From Planctomycetota bacterium (GTDB lineage: Bacteria > Planctomycetota > UBA1135 > UBA2386): 64,000 nucleotides of DNA. The position numbers and the translations under genes were made by a program. Where the stretch lies: NCBI GenBank assembly GCA_020638695.1, contig JACKIB010000009.1:124001-188000 (forward strand), read 5' to 3'. Positions within the stretch are counted from its first letter, which is position 1. The number at the start of each line of letters is the position of its first letter. This document shows positions 25,898 to 34,270 of the stretch, piece after piece. The notes below the pieces were generated by a model that was not told where the DNA came from, did not search any database, and worked only from the letters and a program-made list of their open reading frames with translations.

Positions 25898-26938
25898 TCA
25901 GCCGGCCAGCCCGACGATCGCCGACGACACGCGCCGGTCGCGGACCGGGCCGCGTTGCAGGAGTCGTCGTGCGGCGGTGGCCTTGCCTCTGGACTCGAGC
26001 AGTCGGGCGCGCGCCAGCAGCACCGGAACCGCTTCGGCGCGGGCGGCACGGGCGCGGCGGATCGCGCGCGCCGCTGCGTCGGGAAGACCTTCGGCGAGCG
26101 CCGCCTCGAAAGTCCACAGCTGCACGGTCGGGTCGTCAGGCAGCACACTCGCCGCGTCGCGCAGGATCCGCAGCGGGGTGAGGAGCGTGCCCAGATTGCG
26201 GCTGTGGTAGTGGGCCAGCACGCGCTTGATCGAAGTCGGGATCGGCCGCAGCGCCATGCGCTGTCGCAGTGCACGAACGCGCCGCAGGCGGCCGAGCGGA
26301 TCGGGTGCGCGCCGCTCGCGTTCGTCGCACAGCGCGACCGATCCGGAATCGCGCAGCAGGTCGGCGGCGAGCCCGACCAGCGCTTCCACCAAACGCCGAC
26401 ACCAGAACGCCTCGAATTCGGCGTCGAAGCCGAGCTGATCGGCGACCGCGCCCCACTCGGCGCGCAGCTGCTGGGGTCGCACGCCGAGCGAGCGTGCTGA
26501 GGCGCTGCAATTCAGCCGGCCGTTCTTCAGGTAGCTCGCGCGATGCCCGAGTTGCCGGAGGAACTGCTGCTGCCGTGGCGGCAGCTCACCACCCCAGCAC
26601 TCGACCGCGTCGCCATCCGGTTCCGAGCTGCTCGCCGACGCGCAGACCGCGTCGGGTTCGGTGTCGCTGGCGCGCAGCCGCTCGCTCCGGGTGTGCAGGC
26701 GGTAGTGGCTGCGCTCGACGATACGGAACCACCGCGTGTGGCGATCGCGCCCGGTCATCCCCACGATCTCCTCCGGCCACAGCAGGCAGTCCAGCCAGAG
26801 CTCCTGTTCGATGTCCTCGACGATGTCGCGGTGGCGCGCGGTGTGCAGCCCTTTCCATAGGTGTAGCTTGCGCAGCAGGCCGGGTAGCACGCAGCGGCGA
26901 AAGGCCTGCATCAAGAGGAAGGCGTCCTGGTGTGGCAT
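25898..26938 (-). CDS. Hypothetical protein with a possible sigma-like N-terminal half
   Basis: A 346-residue Arg- and Leu-rich protein that I cannot place in a family. The N-terminal part (LRKLHLWKGLHTARHRDIVE then DIEQELWLDCLL) resembles the region 2 helix of ECF sigma factors only weakly. LNCSASARSLGVRPQQLRAE could be a helix-turn-helix. The C-terminal third (ARAIRRARAARAEAVPVLLA) looks like helical repeats. ATG 26938 has CGGAG ten bases upstream and a good promoter beyond. It is divergent from purA, and is regulator-like by composition only. Confidence 0.6.
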   Translation of the reverse strand: MPHQDAFLLMQAFRRCVLPGLLRKLHLWKGLHTARHRDIVEDIEQELWLDCLLWPEEIVGMTGRDRHTRWFRIVERSHYRLHTRSERLRASDTEPDAVCASASSSEPDGDAVECWGGELPPRQQQFLRQLGHRASYLKNGRLNCSASARSLGVRPQQLRAEWGAVADQLGFDAEFEAFWCRRLVEALVGLAADLLRDSGSVALCDERERRAPDPLGRLRRVRALRQRMALRPIPTSIKRVLAHYHSRNLGTLLTPLRILRDAASVLPDDPTVQLWTFEAALAEGLPDAAARAIRRARAARAEAVPVLLARARLLESRGKATAARRLLQRGPVRDRRVSSAIVGLAG

Positions 26939-26969
26939 GGGATCTCGCTCCGAGGTTTCGCGACAGCGA

Positions 26970-26998
26970 AAGATAAACTTGCGCTCAAAGGAAAACAA
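26970..26998 (-). promoter_or_regulatory. Sigma70-type promoter for the 25898-26938 gene
   Basis: On the minus strand TTGTTT and TATCTT are separated by exactly 17 bases in a locally AT-rich patch, 31 bases before the ATG. Confidence 0.5.
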
Positions 26999-27222
26999 CT
27001 GGCAATGAACCGTACCGGACGACGGGGCGGTGAGCCGCACGAGATCGATCCGAGCCGATGGATGGGGGAGCGAACGGCGGACCGCACTCGATCCGGGCCG
27101 CGACGAACCGATCTCCGCGCGCCATGGCTTGGTGCTTTTCGGTCCCCGGCCTCGCTATGCTCCCTCCCCGGTCCGCCGGGCCACTCGACCACCCCCGCCC
27201 TCGCGCTGCTCCGATCCGTCTG

Positions 27223-28494
27223 ATGTCCGTTTCCTGTGTGACCGGTTTGCTCTGGGGGGACGAGGGCAAGGGCAAGATCATCGACTTGCTCGCCGCGGAG
27301 GCCGACTTCGTGGTGCGCTACGGTGGCGGGCACAATGCCGGCCATACCCTGGTGGTCGGGGGAGAGCGGGTGGTGCTCCACCTGGTCCCCTGTGGGGTCC
27401 GTCACCCCGGCGTGGTCAACGTGGTCGGCAATGGCGTCGTGGTGGACCCGTTCCACTTCGTCGACGAGCTGGAGGGCCTGGCTCGGCGTGGCTTCGAGGT
27501 CGAGCTGGGGCGCGATCTCCTGCTCTCCGAGCGCTGCCACCTGATCCTCCCGTTGCACCAGCGGCTCGATCAGCTCGCCGAATCGCTGCGGGCCGAGGGC
27601 AAGATCGGCACCACCGGGCGGGGGATCGGTCCGGCCTACGCCGACCGCGCCAACCGCACGGGACTGCGCCTGGGTGACCTGCTGCGGCCCGCACAGCTCG
27701 AGGCACGGCTGACCGCCCTGCTACAGCAGAAGAACCCCATCCTCGAGTCGTTCGGCGCCGAGCCGGTCGAGTTCGCGTCGCTGCGCGACCGCCTGCTCGA
27801 CGTCGGGGAACGGCTCGGCTCGGGGATCGTCGACGCGGGACGCGTGCTCCGCCAGGCGGTCGCGGCAGGCCGGCGCATTCTCCTGGAGGGTGCCCAGGGG
27901 GTGCTGCTCGACGTAGATCACGGCACCTACCCGTACGTCACTTCGTCCAGCGCCGCACCGGGCGGGATCGCGGCGGGTACCGGACTGGCTCCCGACCGGA
28001 TCCACACCCTCGGCGTGGTCAAGGCGTACGCCACCCGCGTCGGCGAGGGTCCCTTCCCGACCGAGTTGGCCGGTGCACTCGCGGAACGGTTGCGCGAGGC
28101 CGGGCGGGAGTTCGGCAGCACCACCGGCCGGCCACGCCGCTGTGGTTGGTTCGATACCGTCGCGGCGCGCTACGCGATCGAGGTGTCCGGCGCCACCGAA
28201 CTCGTGATGACCAATCTCGACGTGTTGTCCGGCTTCGATCCGCTGCCGGTGTGCGTCGCCTACCAGATGGACGACGGTGTGGTGACCGAGCACTTCCCGG
28301 CGTTTGATCTCGAGCACGCGACTCCGGTCTACGAGTCGGTGCCCGGATTCACCGGTGACCTGACCGGGGTGCGCTCGTTCGACGACCTGCCGGCGAAGGC
28401 GCGCAGCTACGTCACGACCATCGAGGAACGCGTCGGACGGCGCGTCTCGGTGATCTCGGTGGGGCCTGGCCGCGACCAGGTGATCCGCCGGTGA
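27223..28494 (+). CDS. purA: Adenylosuccinate synthetase
   Basis: Joins IMP and aspartate using GTP in the first committed step of AMP synthesis. The 423-residue protein has the GTP loop LLWGDEGKGKIIDLL near residue 8, RYGGGHNAGHTLVV with the catalytic His, GKIGTTGRGIGPAYADRANR, LLEGAQGVLLDVDHGTYPYV and STTGRPRRCGWFD. Length is typical. ATG 27223 sets the start just before the first strand; the frame upstream is GC noise. First gene of an operon with uppS, cdsA, phoH and ybeY, joined to uppS by a 4-base GTGA overlap. The usual GxQWGDEGKGK reads GLLWGDEGKGK, a mild change. Confidence 0.96.
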   Translation: MSVSCVTGLLWGDEGKGKIIDLLAAEADFVVRYGGGHNAGHTLVVGGERVVLHLVPCGVRHPGVVNVVGNGVVVDPFHFVDELEGLARRGFEVELGRDLLLSERCHLILPLHQRLDQLAESLRAEGKIGTTGRGIGPAYADRANRTGLRLGDLLRPAQLEARLTALLQQKNPILESFGAEPVEFASLRDRLLDVGERLGSGIVDAGRVLRQAVAAGRRILLEGAQGVLLDVDHGTYPYVTSSSAAPGGIAAGTGLAPDRIHTLGVVKAYATRVGEGPFPTELAGALAERLREAGREFGSTTGRPRRCGWFDTVAARYAIEVSGATELVMTNLDVLSGFDPLPVCVAYQMDDGVVTEHFPAFDLEHATPVYESVPGFTGDLTGVRSFDDLPAKARSYVTTIEERVGRRVSVISVGPGRDQVIRR

Positions 28495-29225
28495 GTGAGA
28501 AGCCGCAGAGCAAGCCGGACCTCGTGGTCCCGCGGTCCGTGGCGATCATCATGGATGGCAACGGTCGGTGGGCCCGCAGTCGCGGATTGGAGCGGATCCG
28601 AGGTCACGAGCACGGCACCACCGCGGTCCGTGAGACCGTCGAACAGTGCGCGGAGCTCGGCGTCGAGGCGCTGACTCTCTACGCGTTCTCCGAGGAGAAC
28701 TGGCGGCGACCGGCGCTGGAGATCAAGCTCCTGATGGCGCTGTTGAAGCGCTTCCTGGTCGGTGAGCGCGACAACATCCTGCGCAACGGGATCCGGCTGG
28801 TGCACGCCGGGCGGCGGGAACGCCTCCCCGCGGACGTGCTGGCCGAGCTCGATCGGTCGATCGAGATGTCGCGCGACAACACCGGGATGACGCTGTGTCT
28901 GGCGATCGCCTACGGTGGTCGCGCCGAACTCACCGATGCGATGCGCGCGATCGCGCGGCGGGTGCAGGCCGGCGAGGTGCAGCCGGACGAGATCGACGAG
29001 GCGATGGTGTCGCGCAACCTCTACCACCCCGAGCTGCCACACCCGGATCTGCTGATCCGCACCGCCAACGAGCGCCGGATCAGCAACTTCCTGTTGTGGC
29101 AGATCAGCTACGCGGAGATCCACATCACCGACGTGTGCTGGCCGGACTTCCGCAAGCAGCACCTGTGGGCCGCGTTCGAGGACTTCGGCGGCCGCACGCG
29201 CAGGTTCGGCGCGGTCGTGCCATGA
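28491..29225 (+). CDS. uppS: Isoprenyl transferase (undecaprenyl diphosphate synthase)
   Basis: Cis-prenyltransferase that makes the C55 lipid carrier of cell-wall and polysaccharide synthesis from FPP and IPP. The 244-residue protein has the diagnostic IIMDGNGRWARSRGLERIRG (catalytic Asp and phosphate-binding Arg), TLYAFSEENWRRP, AIAYGGRAELTDAMR and the C-terminal PHPDLLIRTANERRISNFL. The GTG start overlaps the purA stop by 4 bases. cdsA follows after 25 bases, a pairing conserved in many bacteria. Confidence 0.95.
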   Translation: MSEKPQSKPDLVVPRSVAIIMDGNGRWARSRGLERIRGHEHGTTAVRETVEQCAELGVEALTLYAFSEENWRRPALEIKLLMALLKRFLVGERDNILRNGIRLVHAGRRERLPADVLAELDRSIEMSRDNTGMTLCLAIAYGGRAELTDAMRAIARRVQAGEVQPDEIDEAMVSRNLYHPELPHPDLLIRTANERRISNFLLWQISYAEIHITDVCWPDFRKQHLWAAFEDFGGRTRRFGAVVP

Positions 29226-29250
29226 AGTCCGCCGCCGCGGGTCACCCCGC

Positions 29251-30096
29251 ATGAGTGGGCGGAGCGAGCTCGGCACCCGGTTCGTCATCGGGCCACTCCT
29301 GCTGCTCTCGATCTTCGGCGTCTACTACCTCGACGGGCACTACACCCACGGTCGGGTTTCGGCGGCGCTGCTCGGGCTGCTGGCGGTGCTCGGAGTGTTC
29401 GAGTACGTCGCGATGTTCCGCCATGCCGGATTCCCGGTGGCGCGCGCGCACCTGCTCGGCGCGACCGTGCTGCTGTGCGGGTCGGCATTCGTGTTCGGCT
29501 GGGCGCAGCTCGATCGCGAGCTCTACCCGCTGGTGGTGGTCACCATGGGGCTGCTGTTCCCGCTTGCGCTGCGCGGCCTGGCACCGGAGCGGATGGCCAG
29601 CGGGCTCGAGGAGATGGGCGGCACGCTGCTCGGCTTCCTGCTGATCGCGTGGCCGATGTACCTGGCGCAGGGTGTAGCGCTGCGCGACCCGGAGTCGGTG
29701 TTCTTCGTGGTGATGGTGTCGAAGTTCGGCGACATCGGCGCGTACCTATCCGGTGTGTGTTTCGGCCGGCACAAGCTCATCCCGCACGTCAGCCCGGGGA
29801 AGACCATCGAAGGTGCGGCCGGCAGCGTGGTGGTGTCCTGCGCCATGTCGGTGTGGCTCAGCCGCACCCTGCTGCCGCCCGATGTGCGCCTGACGTTGAC
29901 GGGGGCGGTGTTGGTCGGGATCATGATCAACGCCACCACCCAGATCGGCGATCTGGTCGAGTCCCTGCTCAAGCGCCGCTGCGGGGTGAAGGACTCGTCC
30001 CGCATGCTCCCTGCCCACGGTGGCGTCCTCGACCTGATCGACAGTCTGTTGTTCTCCTTCCCGGCGTACTTCCTGGTGCTGGTCAGCCTCACTTGA
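29251..30096 (+). CDS. cdsA: Phosphatidate cytidylyltransferase
   Basis: Integral membrane enzyme that makes CDP-diacylglycerol from phosphatidate and CTP. The 281 residues contain about seven hydrophobic segments and the family signature near the C-terminus: LVESLLKRRCGVKDSSRMLP then AHGGVLDLIDSLLF. In the usual pattern HGGxxDR the final Arg is Leu here, which is unusual and may matter for activity. GKTIEGAAGS is also present. It overlaps phoH by four bases (TTGA). Confidence 0.9.
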   Translation: MSGRSELGTRFVIGPLLLLSIFGVYYLDGHYTHGRVSAALLGLLAVLGVFEYVAMFRHAGFPVARAHLLGATVLLCGSAFVFGWAQLDRELYPLVVVTMGLLFPLALRGLAPERMASGLEEMGGTLLGFLLIAWPMYLAQGVALRDPESVFFVVMVSKFGDIGAYLSGVCFGRHKLIPHVSPGKTIEGAAGSVVVSCAMSVWLSRTLLPPDVRLTLTGAVLVGIMINATTQIGDLVESLLKRRCGVKDSSRMLPAHGGVLDLIDSLLFSFPAYFLVLVSLT

Positions 30097-31070
30097 GCGA
30101 GCAGCCACACGACGCGGACATCCTGCTGCAGAGCGTCGACGAGGCCCGTGCCTTGCTCGGCCCGCTGGACGGCAACGTGCGGTTGATCCGCGACCTGCAC
30201 GGAGTCAACGTGTTGAGCCGCGAGGGGAGCCTGCGGCTGATCGGCGAGGCCAACGAGGTCGCGTTCGTCCGCGGTGTCCTGGAAGAGAGTCTGGTCCGGC
30301 TGCGGCGCGGCGAGGAAGTGTCGTCGACCGAGATCGGCGATCGCTTGAAGGTGCTGGACTCCTCGGCGGTCGTCGCCGCGGCGGGGCAGGACGGCAGATC
30401 GGCGCTCGGTGGCCCGTCGCGGGTGCGCGCACGGTCGGCCGGTCAGGTGCGCTACCTCCGCGATCTGGAGCAGCACGACGTGGTATTCGCGATCGGTCCC
30501 GCGGGCACCGGCAAGACGTACTTGGCTGTCGCGGCCGCGGTGCAAGCCGCCAAGGCCGGCGCCGTGCGCCGCATCGTGCTGGTGCGTCCCGCGGTCGAGG
30601 CAGGCGAAAAGCTCGGCTTCCTGCCCGGCGATTTCCAGGCCAAGGTCGATCCCTACATGCGTCCGCTCTACGACGCGCTGCAGGACTTGCTCGAGCCGGG
30701 CCAGCGCGAGCGCTACCTGGCCAGCGACGTGATCGAGATCTGTCCGCTCGCCTACATGCGCGGGCGTACCCTCAACCACGCGTACGTGATCCTCGACGAG
30801 GCGCAGAACACCACCATCCCGCAGATGATGATGTTCCTCACCCGGCTCGGCGAGGGGTCGAAGATGGTGGTCACCGGCGATCCGTCCCAGGTGGATCTCC
30901 CGGTCGGCGTGAAGTCCGGGTTGGCCGACGCGGTGCGCCGGCTCAAGGACGTCGACGGGGTGAAGATCACCCGGCTGCGCCGCGAGGACATCGTCCGCCA
31001 CGCGGTGGTGCAGCGGATCATCGACGCCTACGGTCACGGCGCCGCCACGTCGCCGCGAGAGCATCCGTGA
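30093..31070 (+). CDS. phoH: PhoH family protein (PhoH-like ATPase)
   Basis: Cytoplasmic P-loop ATPase/helicase-like protein linked to RNA metabolism and, through its neighbour, to rRNA maturation. The 325-residue protein has a KH-like N-terminal part, Walker A FAIGPAGTGKTYLAVAAAVQ, VRPAVEAGEKLGFLPGD, the PLAYMRGRTLNHAYVILDEA Walker B segment and VVTGDPSQVDLP. I chose TTG 30093, which overlaps the cdsA stop by 4 bases and fits the short N-terminus; no ATG or GTG sits at a better place. The 3' end overlaps ybeY by 4 bases. Confidence 0.94.
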   Translation: MSEQPHDADILLQSVDEARALLGPLDGNVRLIRDLHGVNVLSREGSLRLIGEANEVAFVRGVLEESLVRLRRGEEVSSTEIGDRLKVLDSSAVVAAAGQDGRSALGGPSRVRARSAGQVRYLRDLEQHDVVFAIGPAGTGKTYLAVAAAVQAAKAGAVRRIVLVRPAVEAGEKLGFLPGDFQAKVDPYMRPLYDALQDLLEPGQRERYLASDVIEICPLAYMRGRTLNHAYVILDEAQNTTIPQMMMFLTRLGEGSKMVVTGDPSQVDLPVGVKSGLADAVRRLKDVDGVKITRLRREDIVRHAVVQRIIDAYGHGAATSPREHP

Positions 31071-31546
31071 ACGCCGGCGGGCGGCCCGGTGACTCGCTGC
31101 AACTTTCTGTAGACGACAGGTTTGTGCCGCCGACCCCGGAGGGTGTGGTGCGCGATGCGGTCGCCGCGGTGTTGGCCTTCGTCGGGCGACCGGAGTTGCA
31201 GGTGTCGCTGCTGCTGACCGATGACGCGGAGATCGCGGAGCTGCACGGCACGTTCCTCGGCGACCCGACGCCGACCGACGTGATGTCGTTCCCGATGGAC
31301 GACGGCGTCGACGTGGTGGTCAGCGTCGAGTGTGCGCGGCGCGAGGCCGCGGCGCGTGGCCACGCGTGGCAAGCCGAGCTGTCGCTCTACGTGGTGCACG
31401 GGATCCTGCACGCGTGCGGCTACGACGATGTCGACGAGTGCGAACGCGCGCGGATGCGCGCGGCGGAAGCGCGCGTGCTCGAGTCGTTGTCGTTGCACGT
31501 CGACGACGTCGACGACGTCGACCAATCGCGCGGCGCGTCGGAGTGA
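31067..31546 (+). CDS. ybeY: Endoribonuclease YbeY
   Basis: Metal-dependent endonuclease acting in 16S rRNA 3' end maturation and ribosome quality control. The 159-residue product has PTPTDVMSFPM and the zinc motif HGILHACGYDD at 111-121. The first two ligands H111 and H115 are present, but the third position, His in the classical HGxLHLxGYDH, is Asp121. Asp can bind zinc, so activity is still possible. The protein ends in an Asp/Val repeat (VDDVDDVD) encoded by GTCGACGAC repeats. GTG 31067 overlaps the phoH stop. Last gene of the operon. Confidence 0.9.
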   Translation: MNAGGRPGDSLQLSVDDRFVPPTPEGVVRDAVAAVLAFVGRPELQVSLLLTDDAEIAELHGTFLGDPTPTDVMSFPMDDGVDVVVSVECARREAAARGHAWQAELSLYVVHGILHACGYDDVDECERARMRAAEARVLESLSLHVDDVDDVDQSRGASE

Positions 31547-31850
31547 TGCACATCGCGTGCAGGTCTTGCATGCGGTGCATCCCACTTCGATTGCACTACA
31601 CCGTTGGCACGGTGCATCGACCGGAGTAGAATTCGCGCGTCGACTCGCAAGCATGCGTGCCGTGTGCGAGCGATCCAACAACCCGAGACCTTGCTGCTAC
31701 GGATCACCAAGCCCTTGCAGATCGCCCGCGACTCGGCGGCCACGTGCCGCGCGACGACGTCGGGTTGTTCACCGGTGGTTCGTGGCGCGCGCGTGCGCCC
31801 GCTGGTCGAGTTCGCGCGCGATCCGCGGGTCCAATCCATGGGAGGGCGGC
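31547..31850. promoter_or_regulatory. Intergenic region with clustered TGCA motifs upstream of a sigma factor gene
   Basis: Gene-free 304 bases. From 31550 to 31620 the motif TGCA occurs repeatedly, often as GTGCAT/ATGCAC (for example GATGCAC, TTGCATG, GGTGCATC twice). The clustering next to a promoter suggests an operator. Confidence 0.4.
31604..31632 (+). promoter_or_regulatory. Sigma70-type promoter for the sigma factor gene
   Basis: TTGGCA at 31604-31609 and TAGAAT at 31627-31632 with a 17-base spacer. Two GGTGCATC motifs sit upstream of and inside the promoter, so a repressor could block it. Confidence 0.55.
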
Positions 31851-32714
31851 ATGCGCACCGTCAAACGACGCTCGAGTCGGAACAGCTCGACCCCACGAAC
31901 GACGCGTGACCGCGCGTCCCCCGCCGATGGCGGTGCGGTGCCGGAGGGACTGGCGCCGGCGCGGCGCGGCATCGGCGAGGACGAGGAGCTGCTGGCTCGC
32001 TACCGCCTCTCTCGGTCGGTGGCGCAGCGCAACCGACTGATCGAGCGGTTCCGCGAGCGGGTCGAGGGGATCGCGCGCCGGCTGTGCAGCCGCCTGCCGC
32101 GCTCGGTCGACGTGCAGGACTTGGTGAATGCGGGTATGTGGGGGCTGATCCGCGCGATCGAGGGATACCGCCCCGAGCGCGGCAGTGGCTTCACTCCGTT
32201 CATGCTGCTGCGCGTCCGCGGCGCGATGATCGATGAGCTGCGCCACATGGACTACCTGCCGAAGCTCTACCACACCCGTGTGCGGATGCGCGAGGAGGCG
32301 GTGCAACGGCTGCGCGAACAGCTCGACCGCGATCCGTCCGACGCCGAGTTGGCCGCCGACCTCGGGGTCAGCGAGGACCGACTGCGACGGCAGTACGGCC
32401 CCGGTTCCGCGCCGCGGCTGCTGGCGCTGCCGCAGCCGGACCGCGAGGACGGCGGTGACCCCGACGTGATGGGCTCGCTGGCCGACAGCGGCCAGGAGGC
32501 ACCGATCGAGGCGATCAATCGGCGTGAGCTGATGGCCAAGATCGAGTCTTCGCTGGAGCCGATCGAATGGGAGGTGTTGCGCATGCACTACCTCGAGGGA
32601 CTGACCGGGCGGGAGGTGGCCAAGCGGCTGCGCTTGTCCGCAGCGCGGATCTGCCAGATCCACGGCCGGGTGTTGTCGCGGCTGAAGTCGCGGTTGTCGT
32701 CGGCCGGCGGCTGA
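31851..32714 (+). CDS. FliA/WhiG-type RNA polymerase sigma factor
   Basis: A 287-residue group 3 sigma70-family factor. Region 2 is RNRLIERFRERVEGIARRLC to SVDVQDLVNAGMWGLIRAIE, followed by FTPFMLLRVRGAMIDELRHM, the -10 recognition segment with the typical RxRGAMxDELR. Region 3 (VRMREEAVQRLREQLDRDPS, then ELAADLGVSEDRL) and region 4 (EWEVLRMHYLEGLTGREVAK, LSAARICQIHGRVLSRLKS) complete it. ATG 31851 has GGGAGG six bases upstream. Upstream of lysA by 42 bases; genes it controls are not visible. No flagellar genes are in the window. Confidence 0.93.
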   Translation: MRTVKRRSSRNSSTPRTTRDRASPADGGAVPEGLAPARRGIGEDEELLARYRLSRSVAQRNRLIERFRERVEGIARRLCSRLPRSVDVQDLVNAGMWGLIRAIEGYRPERGSGFTPFMLLRVRGAMIDELRHMDYLPKLYHTRVRMREEAVQRLREQLDRDPSDAELAADLGVSEDRLRRQYGPGSAPRLLALPQPDREDGGDPDVMGSLADSGQEAPIEAINRRELMAKIESSLEPIEWEVLRMHYLEGLTGREVAKRLRLSAARICQIHGRVLSRLKSRLSSAGG

Positions 32715-32756
32715 CCGCTCGGTTACTGTGCCGCGCCCACCGACTGCGGCCTCCCG

Positions 32757-34025
32757 ATGACGCTCCACCCGGCGACCGAACACTTCCGCTATCGCAGCGG
32801 AGCCCTGCAGTGCGAGGGCGTCGACCTCGACCAACTGGCGCAGCGATACGGCACCCCGCTGTACGTCTACAGCCGCGCGGCCGTCGAGCAGCGGTTCGCC
32901 GCGCTGCGGCACGCGTTCGGCCCCGAAGCATCGATCTGCTTCGCGGTGAAGAGCAACGGCAACCTGTCGATGCTCCGTCTGCTCTCCGAGCTCGGTGCCG
33001 GCTTCGATCTGGTCAGTGGTGGCGAGCTGCGCCGGTTGCAGGCGGCCGGAGTGCCGACCGCCGGTGCGGTGTTCGCCGGGGTCGCCAAGGCGGACTGGGA
33101 AGTGCGCGAGGCGCTCGCCGCCGACATCCTGCTGTTCAACCTCGAGTCCGAGTACGAGGTCGACATGCTGGAAGCGCTCGGCGCGGAGGCCGGGCGACCG
33201 GTGCGGCTCGCGGTGCGTCTCAACGTCGACGTCGACGCCGGCACCCACGACTACATCGCCACAGGCCGCAAGCACGACAAGTTCGGCCTGACCCTCGATC
33301 GAGCCGCCGTGGTGGTCGAGCGGATCGCCGCGGCACCGCACCTCGAGCTGCGCGGCTACCACGTGCACCTCGGTTCGCTGATCCGCACCCCGGGCCCCTA
33401 CCTGGCGGCGCTGGAACGCGTGCTGGAGTTCATGGACGGCGCGGCGGTGCGCCGCGAAGGGGTGCGCTACTACGACTGCGGTGGCGGCTTCGGCACCGGC
33501 TACGGGGACCCCGGAGGCCTGCTCGACGTCGCCGCGCTGGGGCGTGCGATGCTGCCGCTCCTCGCCGCCCGCGGGCTCACGCCGATCGTCGAACCGGGCC
33601 GCTACCTGATCGCCGATGCCGGCGCCCTGGTGGGCGAGGTGCTCGGCGCCAAGTTGTCCGCCGGGCGCCGGTTCGCGCTGGTCGACGCCGCCATGAACGA
33701 CTTGATCCGGCCGGCGCTGTACGGCGCGACCCACCCGATCGTGCCGCTGCGCGAACCGCCCGACGGCGCGGCGCGCACGCCGTGCGACGTGGTCGGTCCG
33801 GTTTGCGAGAGCGCGGACTTCCTGGGGCGTCAGCTGGCCCTTCCGGAGCTCGCGCGTGGCGACCGGCTGGCCGTGCTCGCCGCGGGTGCCTACGGTTTCA
33901 GCATGTCCTCCAACTACAACTCCCGCCGCCGGCCGGCCGAGGTGCTGGTGCACGGCGCCGAGGCGCGTTTGATCCGGCGCCGCGAGGATTTCGCCGATAT
34001 GTGGTCTCAGGAGATCGACCGATGA
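32757..34025 (+). CDS. lysA: Diaminopimelate decarboxylase
   Basis: PLP enzyme that converts meso-diaminopimelate to lysine. The 422-residue protein shows the fold-type III barrel: GTPLYVYSRAAVEQRF, FAVKSNGNLSMLRLL with the PLP-binding Lys65, GAGFDLVSGGELRRL, KHDKFGLTL, HVHLGSLIRTPGPY, YYDCGGGFGTGY, IVEPGRYLIADAGALV and the cysteine motif GPVCESADFLG, then YGFSMSSNYNSRRRPAEVLV. ATG 32757 is the start. It overlaps the next gene by 4 bases (ATGA). Confidence 0.96.
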   Translation: MTLHPATEHFRYRSGALQCEGVDLDQLAQRYGTPLYVYSRAAVEQRFAALRHAFGPEASICFAVKSNGNLSMLRLLSELGAGFDLVSGGELRRLQAAGVPTAGAVFAGVAKADWEVREALAADILLFNLESEYEVDMLEALGAEAGRPVRLAVRLNVDVDAGTHDYIATGRKHDKFGLTLDRAAVVVERIAAAPHLELRGYHVHLGSLIRTPGPYLAALERVLEFMDGAAVRREGVRYYDCGGGFGTGYGDPGGLLDVAALGRAMLPLLAARGLTPIVEPGRYLIADAGALVGEVLGAKLSAGRRFALVDAAMNDLIRPALYGATHPIVPLREPPDGAARTPCDVVGPVCESADFLGRQLALPELARGDRLAVLAAGAYGFSMSSNYNSRRRPAEVLVHGAEARLIRRREDFADMWSQEIDR

Positions 34026-34237
34026 CCCACGCATTCGCACCGTTCGAGCGCCGCGCCATCCCCGTCCCCCGCGCCCCGAAGGAGGATTCGCCGACGGGCG
34101 GCGACCGCCCCGCGTCTCCCCGTCGTCGGAGGGGCGGAGGCTTCGCGGCGACGCTGTGGCGCAGCGTCGCGATGTTGGCGCTCGGCCTGCTCGCAGCGGG
34201 CTGCCAGCTGCTGCAGAACGAGTTCTTCAGCTACTGA
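34022..34237 (+). CDS. Very small lipoprotein encoded after lysA
   Basis: A 71-residue product with a long basic N-terminus, a hydrophobic stretch (SVAMLALGLLAAG) and the lipobox LAAGC with Cys61. Only 11 residues (CQLLQNEFFSY) would remain after processing. The signal region is unusually far from the start, so a later start inside the gene is possible; the ATG overlapping the lysA stop by 4 bases fits the operon habit here. The arrangement recalls small lipoproteins next to lysA and dapF in proteobacteria. Function unknown. Confidence 0.6.
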   Translation: MTHAFAPFERRAIPVPRAPKEDSPTGGDRPASPRRRRGGGFAATLWRSVAMLALGLLAAGCQLLQNEFFSY

Positions 34238-34270
34238 ACGGCTCGCGGCCGTCGGTGGAGCTGCTGTGCC

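Noticed and set aside
25898..26938. Calling this protein an ECF sigma factor
   Set aside because: Only two helices faintly resemble sigma regions and there is no -10 recognition motif.
31499..31530. GTCGACGAC repeats as a CRISPR-like array
   Set aside because: They are in-frame codons for an Asp/Val tail of YbeY with no spacers.
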